NCBI GenBank assembly: GCA_018064505.1
Contig: JAGHVC010000108.1
Location: 1-64,000, forward strand
Direction of reading: 5' to 3'
Source of the DNA: Candidatus Minthosoma caballi
GTDB lineage: Bacteria > Bacteroidota > Bacteroidia > Bacteroidales > Bacteroidaceae
Length of the DNA: 64,000 bases
Shown here: one piece after another, positions 50,923 to 60,340 of the stretch
Numbering within the stretch: position 1 is the stretch's first letter
Layout of the letters: the number at the start of each line of letters is the position of its first letter
The notes under the pieces: generated by a model
Database searches by the model: none
What the model saw: only the letters and a program-made list of their open reading frames with translations
Told to the model about the DNA's origin: nothing
Program-made: the position numbers and the translations under genes

Positions 50923-51095
50923 CGAACACGAACCCCGAAGGGCTCGACGCAGTCAATTTCTCGAATCTGACGAAAAAAAAGATTGGCTACGCTGAGATAA
51001 ATGTTCGTGTTATTAGTGAGATTGGCTTCGCCCAGCTAAAGATTCGTGTTCGTTATTATAAAAATAATTGGCTACGCGAGCAAAAGGTTGTGTTC
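50923..51095. repeat. degenerate ATTGGCTWCGC repeats with a 10-bp inverted repeat
   Basis: Three copies of an ATTGGCT(A/T)CGC core begin near 50982, 51021 and 51067, each followed at some distance by a TTCGTGTT- or TTGTGTTC-type sequence. CGAACACGAA (50923-50932) and TTCGTGTTCG (51043-51052) are perfect inverted repeats. The stretch lies in the leader of the minus-strand xylan operon and has no gene. Confidence 0.55.
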
Positions 51096-51143
51096 ACTTG
51101 CTTAGTAAAAAAGTTTTGTTATTAAAAGTAGTTGATTTGTATG

Positions 51144-51151
51144 CAAAGATA
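51144..51151 (-). promoter_or_regulatory. promoter -7 element for the GH43-CE6-GH31-GH43-GH43 run
   Basis: On the minus strand this reads TATCTTTG followed by C, a canonical Bacteroidetes -7 element. It lies just after the terminator of the preceding gene and about 280 bp before the first GH43 start codon. No -33 TTG is seen at the right distance, which would fit an activator-dependent promoter. Confidence 0.5.
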
Positions 51152-51165
51152 ATAAAAATAAATGA

Positions 51166-51200
51166 AACCCCCTCCCTCAAAGTATGAGAGAGGGGATTTT
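51166..51200 (-). terminator. terminator of the 51224-54535 gene
   Basis: On the minus strand CCCCTCTCTCA and TGAGGGAGGGG form an 11-bp stem with one mismatch, followed by a T-rich stretch. It separates the large secreted-protein gene from the GH43 run. Confidence 0.7.
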
Positions 51201-51223
51201 TTATGATTGATAAGTTATAAAAC

Positions 51224-54200
51224 TTACTTGAGGATCTTGCGGACAGAGCCATCAGACATCTTAACGATGTTGATGCCGCGCTGCAATGAGTTCTGACGAA
51301 CACCGCTTACAGAGTAGATAGCACCAGCCTGAGCAGCAGTCTTAGTAGCCTGAACACCTGTTGTCATCTCCTTGCCGAGGTAGAAGAGCTTCCAGTTGTC
51401 CATAACAACCCAGTCACCGCCGATGAGAGTGTCCTTGCGGATACCAAATGTGATAGAACCACCTTCTTCTACATAAACTTCGACAGAGTTGATGTAAGCT
51501 TCTGGGCTCTTCTCGAAGCGCTGTGAGATACCCCAAAGAGATGCAGGATAGAAGTAGTATTCATCCTCGAAATCATCGTAGATCTTGTTATCCCACCACC
51601 AGTCAGTCTTACCGTTTTCTTCATCAAGGTCTTCGTAAGAGATTTCACCTGTTTCAGGATCTGTTACTTCGTTCTTGAACTGATAGTTCCAGTGCTCGAG
51701 CCATACGATGTTGCCATCTGCGTCAGCATCAGGAGCTTCAACCATCTTGTCGCGGAATGAATCCATAGAGCGAGTAGTTGACTTATAAGAAGCCATAGAA
51801 CAGATAGAAGTTTCGTTCTTGTTAGCGTAGAGCTTAGCGTTCTGGTTGTCCCAGAATTCCATTTCCTCTGCAGCATTTGTCCAGCTGTTCCATGCGTCCT
51901 GAGCACCACCTCCATCACGGTAGATAGCCTGAACCTGGATGCGGTAAGTACCTACAGGGAGAGAGTAGATAGTCTGATAAGTGTTGAAATTAGTGTTCCA
52001 CTTTTCAGCTGTATGTGGCTTTTCTACAGAAGATGGGTCGAAGTTGAATGTGAGGTTGTCACCTGACCAACCCTTCTGGTCTTCATCGTACTTAGGGTTA
52101 ACGATGAGTGCAGTGATTTCAACAGGATTAGTTTCAGAAGCCTTGTCTGCTCCGAGAGAAGCGAGAGTTGCCTCGTTGAATGGCTTAGCAAGCTCTTCGA
52201 GGTACTTGTTGATAGCAGCCTCGTCAACATATTTATTAAGTTCTGAAGCCTGAGATGTGAGAACAGTCTGGAGTGGCTCGTAAGTCTTAGCAAGTTCAGC
52301 CATGCTGACACGAGTGTCTGTGTATTTCTCGTAAGCAGCATAGTCCTTGTCGAGCTGCTGTGCCTGAGTGTAAGTTGCGTCCTCACGGTCAGGGAACTCA
52401 AGTGCATTTGTCCATGCTGGAGTGAGGATATTTACCTCTGTAGCAGACTCATATCTGTCCATGAGACCCTCATACTTGCCTGCGAGATCCCAGCCAGCCA
52501 TGTAAGAGTTTGCGTCCTTAATGTACTCGTTGATTTCTTTGAGCTGAACAACTGCGAGAGCAAAAGCATCTTCGTCTTCAACCTTTTCAGGAAGAGCATC
52601 AATCATCTTCTTAACGATAGCTGAGTCACCCTGGAGAACGAGCTCAGAAACAGCTTCCTTAGCGCTTTCGTACTTAGGAGCGAGGAGAGCTGTGAAGTCT
52701 GGCTTCTCACCAAAGTAGTAGAGACGGAAGCCTGTGAATGCAGCGAAACCATTGTCGCGTGAAGAAATGAGAACCTCGCCGTCAGTAACCTGAATCATGT
52801 CAGTCTCAATTTCCTGCCACTGGTTTACATCATTGCCCCACCAGCCGCCTGGCTGGAGATATGGAGAGAATGACTCCATTGTGCTGCTCTTGATGTAGAT
52901 CTGGTTGCGGCAGTTGCCATTCCAGTCATTGCTCCAAGTCTGAGCGAATGCCTTAAGCTTGTAGTAACCGTTAGGAATACCTGCAACGAGCTGGCTTACA
53001 TCATGGTAGCCCTCATGTGGCATATCCCACTTCTTGATACAAGTATATTTGTCGTTCCAGTAAACCTCAAGGCCACCGCCCTCAGTGCCTTCCTGATACC
53101 ATACACCAGGAGTGCCCTTCTTGCCGTTTACATTAACGCCGCTTGCGATGTTCTTGATAGTACCGTTAACATCGTCCTTTTCTGCGTATGTAACTTCGTC
53201 GCCTGCAGCCTCATCATAAAGATGTGCGAGAGCAGCCTCGTTAGGGATGTATCTGCCTTCTTCCTCGCTCCATACTGGCTCGTAATCTGGCAAGCAGAAC
53301 CAAGGATAGCTTATGAATGCAGTGTAGTCATACATGCCGTCCTTAGCCTCCTGTGACTGGAGATAAGCACCGCGAGCCTCGATGAGGGCATCGTAAGCAG
53401 TCTCGAATGATGCGAATGAATCAGTATCGTAGTTGATTTCGAAGTTCTCGTCAAGATAGCTGTTAGCCTTCTCGATTGCAGCCTCGAATGCAGCCTTGCC
53501 AGGGTAGTTAGTAGAACCAGCGAGGTTCTTCATGCCCTTAACTGCGTTTACAAGGTTGTCGTGGAATGCGAGACATGCAGCAGCTTCCATGTAGAGCTTC
53601 TTTACGCCTTCGAGAGTCTCAAGGCACTCTTCCTTGCTGAGGTTGTCAACATAAGAAGCATCATACTCATTCTCGATAAGAGCATCGTTGATGAGAGTGT
53701 AAAGCAAACCTGGGTTGTTGTCCTGGATTGCCTCACAGTTCTTGATGTAAGTCTTGATTTCGTCCTGAAGTGCAGCAAGCTCAGCAGCTTCGCCAGCCTC
53801 GCCCTCATAGTAGAGCTTGAAGTTAGTAGCCATGAATGAGTCTGCTTCCTTAGCTTCCTTCTTAGAAACACCAATTCTTACATAGCCATCCTGTGCAAGG
53901 AAGAAGTTTACAGTGTTGTACTTAACACCAGTTTCAGCATCGCTGTATGGCTTGTACTTGCCAGCATTGAACCATGCAAGAGAACCTGGCACTGAGCAAG
54001 GACCCCAGCCTTTATCTCCGTAATTGCCATCGGACATATCCCATGTACTCTCATCGCCAGCAGCAGCCATGTCATAAATCTGTGAGTCCTGGAAGTCGAA
54101 AAGACGAGGCATCAAAGGATTCTTGAATGTGCGAGCAGCAAGGAACTCATCGCTGTCGATGTTGTAAGCTCCGTTCTGAACATAGAGAACAGCATTGTCC

Positions 54201-54535
54201 TGCCATGCCTCAGTGTTGAAAATGCCTGGGTCTTCTGCCCAAGAGTTACCGCAACGGTAGTAGCCCTGGCACTCCAAACGGTACATACCAGCAGGAAGCT
54301 CTACATACTGATAGAGATCTGCGTCTGCACCATCGTAAACCTCGAAGAGGCCTCCTGTCTGAGTAGTGCTGCCCTTAGAAGCCTCGTACTTCCAGAAGTC
54401 CATAGGGTTGTTCTCAAAGCTGAGGTTACCCCACTTCACCTGGTCAGTGATCTCCTGTCCGACATTCCATGTCTGGGCAAAAGATGCTGTCATGCTTGCA
54501 ATAAGCAATGACGCTGTGAGTAAAAGTTTTCTCAT
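51224..54535 (-). CDS. large secreted modular protein with T9SS-type tail, paralogue of the 29872 gene
   Basis: The start at 54535 (MRKLLLTASLLIASMTASFAQ) is chosen over an upstream in-frame ATG at 54589 because it begins a proper signal peptide. The 1103-aa product repeats the plan of the protein at 29872: TWNVGQEITDQVKWG at the mature N-terminus, sandwich modules marked ELPAGMYRLECQGYYRCG, GIPNGYYKLKAFAQTW and SLPVGTYRIQVQAIYRDG, and helical FIVAR-like linkers. The tail is YSVSGVRQNS and GINIVKMSDGSVRKILK. The gene diverges from the hybrid regulator and precedes the GH43 run, so it is probably a xylan-induced surface binding protein; that is inference. Confidence 0.78.
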   Translation of the reverse strand: MRKLLLTASLLIASMTASFAQTWNVGQEITDQVKWGNLSFENNPMDFWKYEASKGSTTQTGGLFEVYDGADADLYQYVELPAGMYRLECQGYYRCGNSWAEDPGIFNTEAWQDNAVLYVQNGAYNIDSDEFLAARTFKNPLMPRLFDFQDSQIYDMAAAGDESTWDMSDGNYGDKGWGPCSVPGSLAWFNAGKYKPYSDAETGVKYNTVNFFLAQDGYVRIGVSKKEAKEADSFMATNFKLYYEGEAGEAAELAALQDEIKTYIKNCEAIQDNNPGLLYTLINDALIENEYDASYVDNLSKEECLETLEGVKKLYMEAAACLAFHDNLVNAVKGMKNLAGSTNYPGKAAFEAAIEKANSYLDENFEINYDTDSFASFETAYDALIEARGAYLQSQEAKDGMYDYTAFISYPWFCLPDYEPVWSEEEGRYIPNEAALAHLYDEAAGDEVTYAEKDDVNGTIKNIASGVNVNGKKGTPGVWYQEGTEGGGLEVYWNDKYTCIKKWDMPHEGYHDVSQLVAGIPNGYYKLKAFAQTWSNDWNGNCRNQIYIKSSTMESFSPYLQPGGWWGNDVNQWQEIETDMIQVTDGEVLISSRDNGFAAFTGFRLYYFGEKPDFTALLAPKYESAKEAVSELVLQGDSAIVKKMIDALPEKVEDEDAFALAVVQLKEINEYIKDANSYMAGWDLAGKYEGLMDRYESATEVNILTPAWTNALEFPDREDATYTQAQQLDKDYAAYEKYTDTRVSMAELAKTYEPLQTVLTSQASELNKYVDEAAINKYLEELAKPFNEATLASLGADKASETNPVEITALIVNPKYDEDQKGWSGDNLTFNFDPSSVEKPHTAEKWNTNFNTYQTIYSLPVGTYRIQVQAIYRDGGGAQDAWNSWTNAAEEMEFWDNQNAKLYANKNETSICSMASYKSTTRSMDSFRDKMVEAPDADADGNIVWLEHWNYQFKNEVTDPETGEISYEDLDEENGKTDWWWDNKIYDDFEDEYYFYPASLWGISQRFEKSPEAYINSVEVYVEEGGSITFGIRKDTLIGGDWVVMDNWKLFYLGKEMTTGVQATKTAAQAGAIYSVSGVRQNSLQRGINIVKMSDGSVRKILK

Positions 54536-54670
54536 AAAAATGAAATTAATTAATAAATAGATGTAATAAAGTGTTCTCTTTAGGTGCAAAAAAAAGATTG
54601 ATACATTATTAGTTTAATAGGTGAAAGAATGCAACATCTTCGTTAATGCACTCCGTTTTTTTTGACGGTG

Positions 54671-54701
54671 CAAAATTATATATAATTATGTATATATACA
54701 A
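54671..54701 (-). promoter_or_regulatory. promoter for the 51224-54535 gene
   Basis: On the minus strand TTG (54699-54701), a 20-bp spacer and TAATTTTG (54671-54678) match the Bacteroidetes consensus. The predicted leader is about 130 nt. The element lies in the divergent region shared with the regulator gene. Confidence 0.65.
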
Positions 54702-54859
54702 CACGTGTTTTCAAATTTGCAATAAATTTGTCGATTTGTTTATATAAAATATCGTTTTTCAAGGGGTAGAGACATGGCGTAACATACCCTGCTTTTGCTG
54801 ATGTTTCATATCTTACAGCATTAATTTACATTTCTTATAGCAAATATTCTCTCCGAAAA

Positions 54860-54891
54860 CTTGCAACAATATGTAAAAAATGATACCTTTG
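54860..54891 (+). promoter_or_regulatory. promoter for the hybrid two-component regulator
   Basis: TTG at 54861-54863, a 20-bp spacer and TACCTTTG at 54884-54891 (followed by C) match the consensus. The predicted start near 54898 gives a leader of about 50 nt before the ATG at 54950. Confidence 0.7.
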
Positions 54892-54949
54892 CACACCTAT
54901 TTACAACTAACTGCAATATTTCTGTAGAACTTTATTTTTACTGCCTGAT

Positions 54950-57900
54950 ATGAAAAAACATATATATGTAACACTGATTTCATTGTTTATTTGCATTGCT
55001 GTCAATGCCCAGATGTCGCGTTTGTACACTATGGAGCAGGGCTTGACAACCACTCGCCTCAGTTCATCTTATATTGATCGTGACGGATTGCTGTGGGTGA
55101 TGGGAGAGCACATGCTTGCGTTCTTTGATGGTGGCAGTTTCCACTCAGTCATAGACGAAAAGTCGGACTTGGCCAACAAGATTTCAGTTGTGTACACCAT
55201 GGCTCAGATAGGAGACAACGAGTATTATATTGGCACGGGCTATGGATTATTTTTATTCGACTCAAAGCAATACACATTCACTCAGATAGACTTAGGAGAG
55301 CCAAAGGTGAAAGGGGCAATACCTGGCTATCCTATTTCCTCAATAAACCTTGCTGACGAAGAGAATAGGGCAGTTGTTACCACCTCTGGCTTCGGCACCT
55401 TCATGGTTGATTACAAGAATCACAAAATAGACAAAAAGCTCTCTGATGAAATTAGCAACACGATTGAGGATAAGTTTGTCTATGCAACGATAAAAGATAA
55501 AAATGGCAACTACTGGTTCAGCACATCTATTGAACCAATCATTAGGATAGATGCAAAAACTCACAAGAGAGAGCCAGTCAACATTGCGCCTGAGCTGGAG
55601 AATAAGCTGAAGATCAGCAATCCAATCATGTGTATGTGTGTGGATGAGAAGACTCACAATGTCATTATGGGAGCTCCGGGCGTGGGCGTGCTTATATACG
55701 ACAGCAAGTCTAACACAGTTAGAGAGATAGCTGGCAACAGCCGCTACATCAACGCTCGCTCTGTCATATACACAAAGCTTCAAGATGTGTTTGTCGGCAC
55801 TGACAACAACGGAATCATGAAGTTTTCACGCGAAGACGAGTCGCTCAAGCCTGTGGAGTGGTCTGCCCCTGGACATGATTTGCGGGTGAGCAAGGTGCAT
55901 CACATGGTGGAGGATGCTGAAGGAAATCTTGTTGCCTCTTTATATAATAATGGTGTGCTTATAGTGCCAAGCCATTTGAGCAAGATGACCTACATCCCAG
56001 TGTCGCGCAGCAATTCTGATCGCAATTCTTCCCCTGTGACCTGTTTCCTTAACGATGGCAATCGCATCTGGATAGGCACCGACGGAAGCGGCGTGTTCGT
56101 GTCAGAGAAGAATCTGCAGGCAAGAAACATCAGTCAAATGTCAGACGGACTTAATCTTCTCCAGATGACATCATTCGCTAAAGATGCCAATGGCAATGTG
56201 TGGACATCTTCTTATGGAGGTGGCATTCAGAAGTTTGAGAATGGCAAGTGGGTAGTGCCGCCATTCGTGGCAGAATTGAGCCGCATGAGTGTTCTGGATA
56301 TAGAGACCGACTTGAAGACAAACAAGATGTATGTGAGCGTGAACGGCGTAGGCTTGATAGAAGTTGACATCAATGCTCAGACAGTGACAAAAATCGAGAT
56401 GCCAGAAATTGCAAACAGATGGGTGTATAAGACCGCAATCGACTCAAAAAGAAACATCTGGGTGCTCTTTGCGACGGGCATGTGCTACTTTAATCTTGAC
56501 ACAAAGAAAGCTACGACAGTCAGCCTTGCTGACATTGGCAATGCCAAGGTGAATGCAATTCTGGCCGTGGGCGACAAATTGTATGCTGGCACAGACAACG
56601 GCCTTGCTGTCTATTCTTACGCAGAGAAAAAGCTTCTTCTTGACCCTGTCAATGAAAAGCTGCATGAGAATCGCGTGATGTCGATAATCCCATCAGGCAA
56701 AGACCTTTGGCTTGCTTTGTCCAAGAGTGTGGCATGCGTGAGCGGTGCAGATCAGCAAGTTACGAATTATGCTTCTTTCCCAGGCTTTTATATTGGCGAG
56801 TTGCAGAGATCAAGCTGCTTTGCTACAAAAGACGGACTTATTGGCTTCGGAGGAGATAATGGCATTGTGGCAATATCGGCAAACTTTGCCAATGCGCCAT
56901 ACATGAACATTGAGAACCTTTTCATCACAGGTCTTGAGGTCAATGGCGTGAAGTGCAAATACAATCCTGACGAAAATGAGCAGATTTTGAGCAGCAGTAT
57001 TCTTACGGTGGAGAAAATAAATCTTGATTACGATCAGAACACATTCCGCCTCAATTTCGGCTCGACAGAATATGCACATGCCGATGAGATTGTGTATGAA
57101 TACACGCTCGAAGGCTATGAAGACATCTGGCATTCAGCCACTGTGAACTCAGCCTACTACTCAAGCGTGCCTCCTGGCAGATACACATTCCGTCTCAAGG
57201 CACATTATAACTATTCCGACAAATACATTGAGAAGAGCATCACCATCGTCATTTGCCATCCTTGGTATCAGACATGGTGGGCAATGATCATCTATCTGCT
57301 TGTCGTTGTGGCTATTGCTTACGGAATTTGGCGATTCCGCCGTGCTCGAGCAGCAGACAAGGCAAAGATGCTCGAACTTCAGCACGAGGAGCAAGTTAAG
57401 GAGTCAAAACTGAGGCTTTTCACAAGCATAGCGCATGAGCTTCGCACTCCGCTCACTATGGTTGTTTCTCCGCTCAAGCAACTCAAGAGCACCGATGCTG
57501 ATGCTGAGCGACAGGGGCTTTACAGCATCATGCAGCGCAACTGCGACCGCCTGCTCAACATCGTAAAGCAAATCACCGATGTGAGAAAGATTGACAACGG
57601 ACAGCTTCGCCTCCATTTCACTCAGTTCGACTTCAACCAATATTGCAATGACATCATGGAGTCGTTCTCGGGCATTGCAAAAGCAAAGAACATTCAGTTC
57701 ACCCTCTTCTCTACCGACGGGCCACTTCTCATCTGGGCAGACAATGTGCACTTCGAGAAGATACTTATCAACATTCTCAGCAATGCCTTTAAGTTCACGC
57801 CAGCGAATGGAAAGGTGCTCGTCTCTGCAGATTTGCATTCTAACACAGATGGTACTTTTGCCGACAAGCGCATTAATCAGTATCTCACATGCAGCGTGTA

Positions 57901-59050
57901 CAACAGCGGCTCACACATTAATGAGCAAGACCTTGCGCACATTTATGAGCGATTCTATCAAGGATCAACTGAGTCGAGCATCGTAGGTTCGGGCATAGGA
58001 CTCAACCTTTGCTATGAGCTTGTAAAGCTGCATCATGGCACTATCGAGGCTGAGAACATCAATCCAGACGGAGTGGAATTCACGATTCGCATCCCTATAG
58101 AAAGCAACCACCTCACCGAGGAAGAGCTTAAGCCACGCATTACCAACGAGACCGCTGAAATTGCCAGCCACAAGACAGAGGTGGAGACTCTTACTTCGTC
58201 AATTCAGGCTGCCAGCACGATTGAGACCAGTGTTGTGGATGAGGAGCATCGTCGCCAGCATGTTTTGTTTGTGGACGACGATCGCGAGTTGTGCGACTAT
58301 ATGCGCTCTCAGCTTGAAAACGACTATAACATCACGGTGTGCTTCAGTGGCTCAGCCGCATGGAAGCAGGTGCTTTCTCTCCGTCCAGACATTGTCATCA
58401 CCGACTACAAGATGGCTGATGGCGACGGCATGGAGCTTGCAAACAACATCAAGCAAAACCCTGAGACTTCGCACATCACAATCATCATGCTCACTGCCGA
58501 AAATGATGAGCAGTCGCACATCGACAGCTTAGCTGCAGGCATAGACCACTATCTCACTAAGCCGTTCAACATCATGATATTGCGCAGCTTGCTCGAACAG
58601 GTGACTCGTTCGCGCAACAACTTGCTCAGCAAGCGTCATCGCACTGATATTCACCACGATTTCACCAAGGTGGAAATGGAGTCGTTTGAGGACAAGTTCT
58701 ATCAGAAGGTGAACGAAACCATCAAAGAGCATCTTGATGACTCTGACTTCACAGTGGAAGCTCTTGCCCGTGAGGTGGGCGTGAGCCGTGTGCACCTCAA
58801 CCGCAAGCTCAAAGAGCACTACGGCATTTCACCTAATGCATTCATTCGCAGCGTGCGCCTCAAGCAAGCCGCCTATCTGCTTGTCAACAACAAGGTTAAC
58901 ATCTCCGAAGTGGCGTATAAGGTTGGCTTTGCATCACATTCATATTTCAGCAACAACTTCCACGAATACTTTGGCATGACTCCAACAGAATTCGTTGCTT
59001 ATTACTCAGAAAACATGGACGACGACCAGCTGAAGAAGCTGTTGGAGTAA
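54950..59050 (+). CDS. hybrid two-component system sensor-regulator (HTCS)
   Basis: This 1366-aa protein combines sensor and regulator. After a signal peptide ending in VNAQ, a large periplasmic domain carries two-component propeller (Reg_prop) repeats (DGLLWVMG, GNYWFST, NRIWIGTDGSGVFV, GNVWTSSYGGG). A Y_Y_Y domain follows (YEYTLEGYEDIWHSA, PPGRYTFRLKA) and a single membrane span near 775-797. The cytoplasmic part has HisKA with His829 (IAHELRTPL), HATPase (ILSNAFKFTPANG, GSGIGLNLCYELV), a receiver with Asp1152 (VITDYKMADGDG) and a C-terminal AraC HTH (VSRVHLNRKLKEHYGISPNAF). Such regulators bind released oligosaccharides and activate the neighbouring degradation genes. Its closest functional analogue would be XynR of Prevotella bryantii, an inference from context. 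Confidence 0.95.
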   Translation: MKKHIYVTLISLFICIAVNAQMSRLYTMEQGLTTTRLSSSYIDRDGLLWVMGEHMLAFFDGGSFHSVIDEKSDLANKISVVYTMAQIGDNEYYIGTGYGLFLFDSKQYTFTQIDLGEPKVKGAIPGYPISSINLADEENRAVVTTSGFGTFMVDYKNHKIDKKLSDEISNTIEDKFVYATIKDKNGNYWFSTSIEPIIRIDAKTHKREPVNIAPELENKLKISNPIMCMCVDEKTHNVIMGAPGVGVLIYDSKSNTVREIAGNSRYINARSVIYTKLQDVFVGTDNNGIMKFSREDESLKPVEWSAPGHDLRVSKVHHMVEDAEGNLVASLYNNGVLIVPSHLSKMTYIPVSRSNSDRNSSPVTCFLNDGNRIWIGTDGSGVFVSEKNLQARNISQMSDGLNLLQMTSFAKDANGNVWTSSYGGGIQKFENGKWVVPPFVAELSRMSVLDIETDLKTNKMYVSVNGVGLIEVDINAQTVTKIEMPEIANRWVYKTAIDSKRNIWVLFATGMCYFNLDTKKATTVSLADIGNAKVNAILAVGDKLYAGTDNGLAVYSYAEKKLLLDPVNEKLHENRVMSIIPSGKDLWLALSKSVACVSGADQQVTNYASFPGFYIGELQRSSCFATKDGLIGFGGDNGIVAISANFANAPYMNIENLFITGLEVNGVKCKYNPDENEQILSSSILTVEKINLDYDQNTFRLNFGSTEYAHADEIVYEYTLEGYEDIWHSATVNSAYYSSVPPGRYTFRLKAHYNYSDKYIEKSITIVICHPWYQTWWAMIIYLLVVVAIAYGIWRFRRARAADKAKMLELQHEEQVKESKLRLFTSIAHELRTPLTMVVSPLKQLKSTDADAERQGLYSIMQRNCDRLLNIVKQITDVRKIDNGQLRLHFTQFDFNQYCNDIMESFSGIAKAKNIQFTLFSTDGPLLIWADNVHFEKILINILSNAFKFTPANGKVLVSADLHSNTDGTFADKRINQYLTCSVYNSGSHINEQDLAHIYERFYQGSTESSIVGSGIGLNLCYELVKLHHGTIEAENINPDGVEFTIRIPIESNHLTEEELKPRITNETAEIASHKTEVETLTSSIQAASTIETSVVDEEHRRQHVLFVDDDRELCDYMRSQLENDYNITVCFSGSAAWKQVLSLRPDIVITDYKMADGDGMELANNIKQNPETSHITIIMLTAENDEQSHIDSLAAGIDHYLTKPFNIMILRSLLEQVTRSRNNLLSKRHRTDIHHDFTKVEMESFEDKFYQKVNETIKEHLDDSDFTVEALAREVGVSRVHLNRKLKEHYGISPNAFIRSVRLKQAAYLLVNNKVNISEVAYKVGFASHSYFSNNFHEYFGMTPTEFVAYYSENMDDDQLKKLLE

Positions 59051-59134
59051 AGTTGTGTCAAAGAGAGAAGCTGAACCGTTGACTCACATTCTCAATTATG
59101 CGAGTGAGTTATTAGTCCCTTGATCCGCTTGACA

Positions 59135-59175
59135 TCCAAAGAAAAAGAAGACCGCTTCGCTAAAGAAGAGATTCC
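59135..59175. repeat. TCCAAAGA element, partial copy
   Basis: These 41 bp are identical to the first 41 bp of the complete element at 60195-60268. The right half is missing. The element provides the last codons and the stop of the truncated 5'-nucleotidase remnant on the minus strand. Confidence 0.75.
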
Positions 59176-59366
59176 TGCTCGTAGTCGAGTGTGCCTATCC
59201 CGTCTATGGCACAATGCACATCGTTGTCATAAATTACAACGATGCTGCGATTCTGCTCTGGTGCCTTCACCGCTTCATTGTCGCTACAGCTGATAGCCAG
59301 CGTGGAAGCTGCAAACAGCAACGCTCCCCAGATCTTCATTTTCATAATGCTTTGAATTATTAACAA
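59160..59366 (-). pseudogene. N-terminal remnant of a 5'-nucleotidase-type lipoprotein
   Basis: The 68-codon frame encodes a lipoprotein signal (LAISC) and then SIVVIYDNDVHCAIDG, which is the first metal-binding block of the metallophosphatase domain of UshA/5'-nucleotidase proteins (normally 450-650 aa). Homology then stops, and the last four codons (ESLL) come from the TCCAAAGA repeat element. The remaining domain is absent from the window. An internal start (MKMKIWGALLF, near 59342) is the likelier original one. Confidence 0.65.
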
Positions 59367-59633
59367 TTAGCATGCTACGGTTGTATATCTCTTACGCTTC
59401 GCGCTGAAAGGGAAAATAGTAAAAATAGATAAAAATAAGTAAAAATAATAATTTTTGTTCTACAGTATGAAGCGTGAATTTTGCGCTAGCGCAGAAAAGA
59501 AAAACCCATAAAAACCTTTATCAACCCATAAAAACCAAAATATTTTTCAAGGTTTTAAAAAGGTTTTTCGAGGTTTTTCCTTTCAGCACGAAGTGCAAAA
59601 AAAGCATCCACACTATTTCTCGTAATACTTTCT

Positions 59634-59930
59634 TTACTTACGCAAATACTTCTTTCCGTTCTTTATCACGATTCCACGATAACCTTCGCCCACCTCTGTA
59701 CCCATCAGCGAGTAAGTCTTGCCGGTGTTCTGTACTGGTACGAGGTCTTCGCCTACGAACTCAAGGGCTGTGGTCTCGCCATCCTCGTCCTCAACCACTA
59801 TGCGGATTGCCTTGGCGCTGCTGCCAGTAAGTTCATTGATGCGTGGACCACCGATCCATGCACGATATGGAGCGATGGTGACCGTCTTCGCATTGCGAAT
59901 CTTTACATAAAGCCCCTGCAAAGTTAGCAA
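59634..59930 (-). pseudogene. C-terminal remnant of a secreted protein with T9SS-type tail
   Basis: This 98-codon frame begins at a TTG and has no signal peptide. It ends in YSLMGTEVGE and RGIVIKNGKKYLRK, the same tail seen on the secreted proteins of this window. The preceding IRNAKTVTIAPYRAWIGG looks like the end of a larger beta-rich domain. It is most simply the 3' end of a decayed gene; whether it and the 5'-nucleotidase remnant came from one gene is unknown. A TAACTTTG element at 59919-59926 on the minus strand falls inside it. Confidence 0.55.
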
Positions 59931-60102
59931 GAATTTTCGAGATAACTTATCTTGTTGAATGTAAATGACATAAATTCGCGAAAAATCACGGTTGTTTTTG
60001 CTAAAAATTGCGTTTTACGAAGGCTAAAATCATACAATTTGGCATGATTCCGAAACCTCCGATTTCGTGCCGTAAACAGACCGGAAAGCCTCTGCTCGTG
60101 AA

Positions 60103-60171
60103 GCCTTATCGCATATCGGGCATAAGCCTTAAGGCTTGTAAGGCGTAAGCGATGAAGCGTGACGGGCGCAA
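60103..60171. repeat. three-unit 23-bp-period palindromic array
   Basis: Plus-strand GCCTT cores start at 60103 and 60126; minus-strand GCC cores start at 60121, 60144 and 60167. All are 23 bp apart within their strand. The third unit (60149-60171, ending GTGACGGGCGCAA) closely matches 217-238. Confidence 0.75.
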
Positions 60172-60194
60172 GGTTTTAGTTCCTTTTTCTGACC

Positions 60195-60268
60195 TCCAAA
60201 GAAAAAGAAGACCGCTTCGCTAAAGAAGAGATTCCGCATGGTCTTCTTCCCTCTTCTTCCTCTTTGGA
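60195..60268. repeat. TCCAAAGA-bounded 74-bp element, copy A
   Basis: The element begins TCCAAAGAAAAAGAAGACC and ends CTTCTTCCTCTTTGGA, so its termini are inverted copies. A near-identical direct copy lies at 60341-60414, 146 bp further on. It is non-coding. Confidence 0.75.
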
Positions 60269-60340
60269 TGCCTAAAATTTTAATTCCTTTTTTGTTCAGC
60301 TTAGAGGTTTCTTTGTCGGAATAAAAGTTTTTTTCAGACC

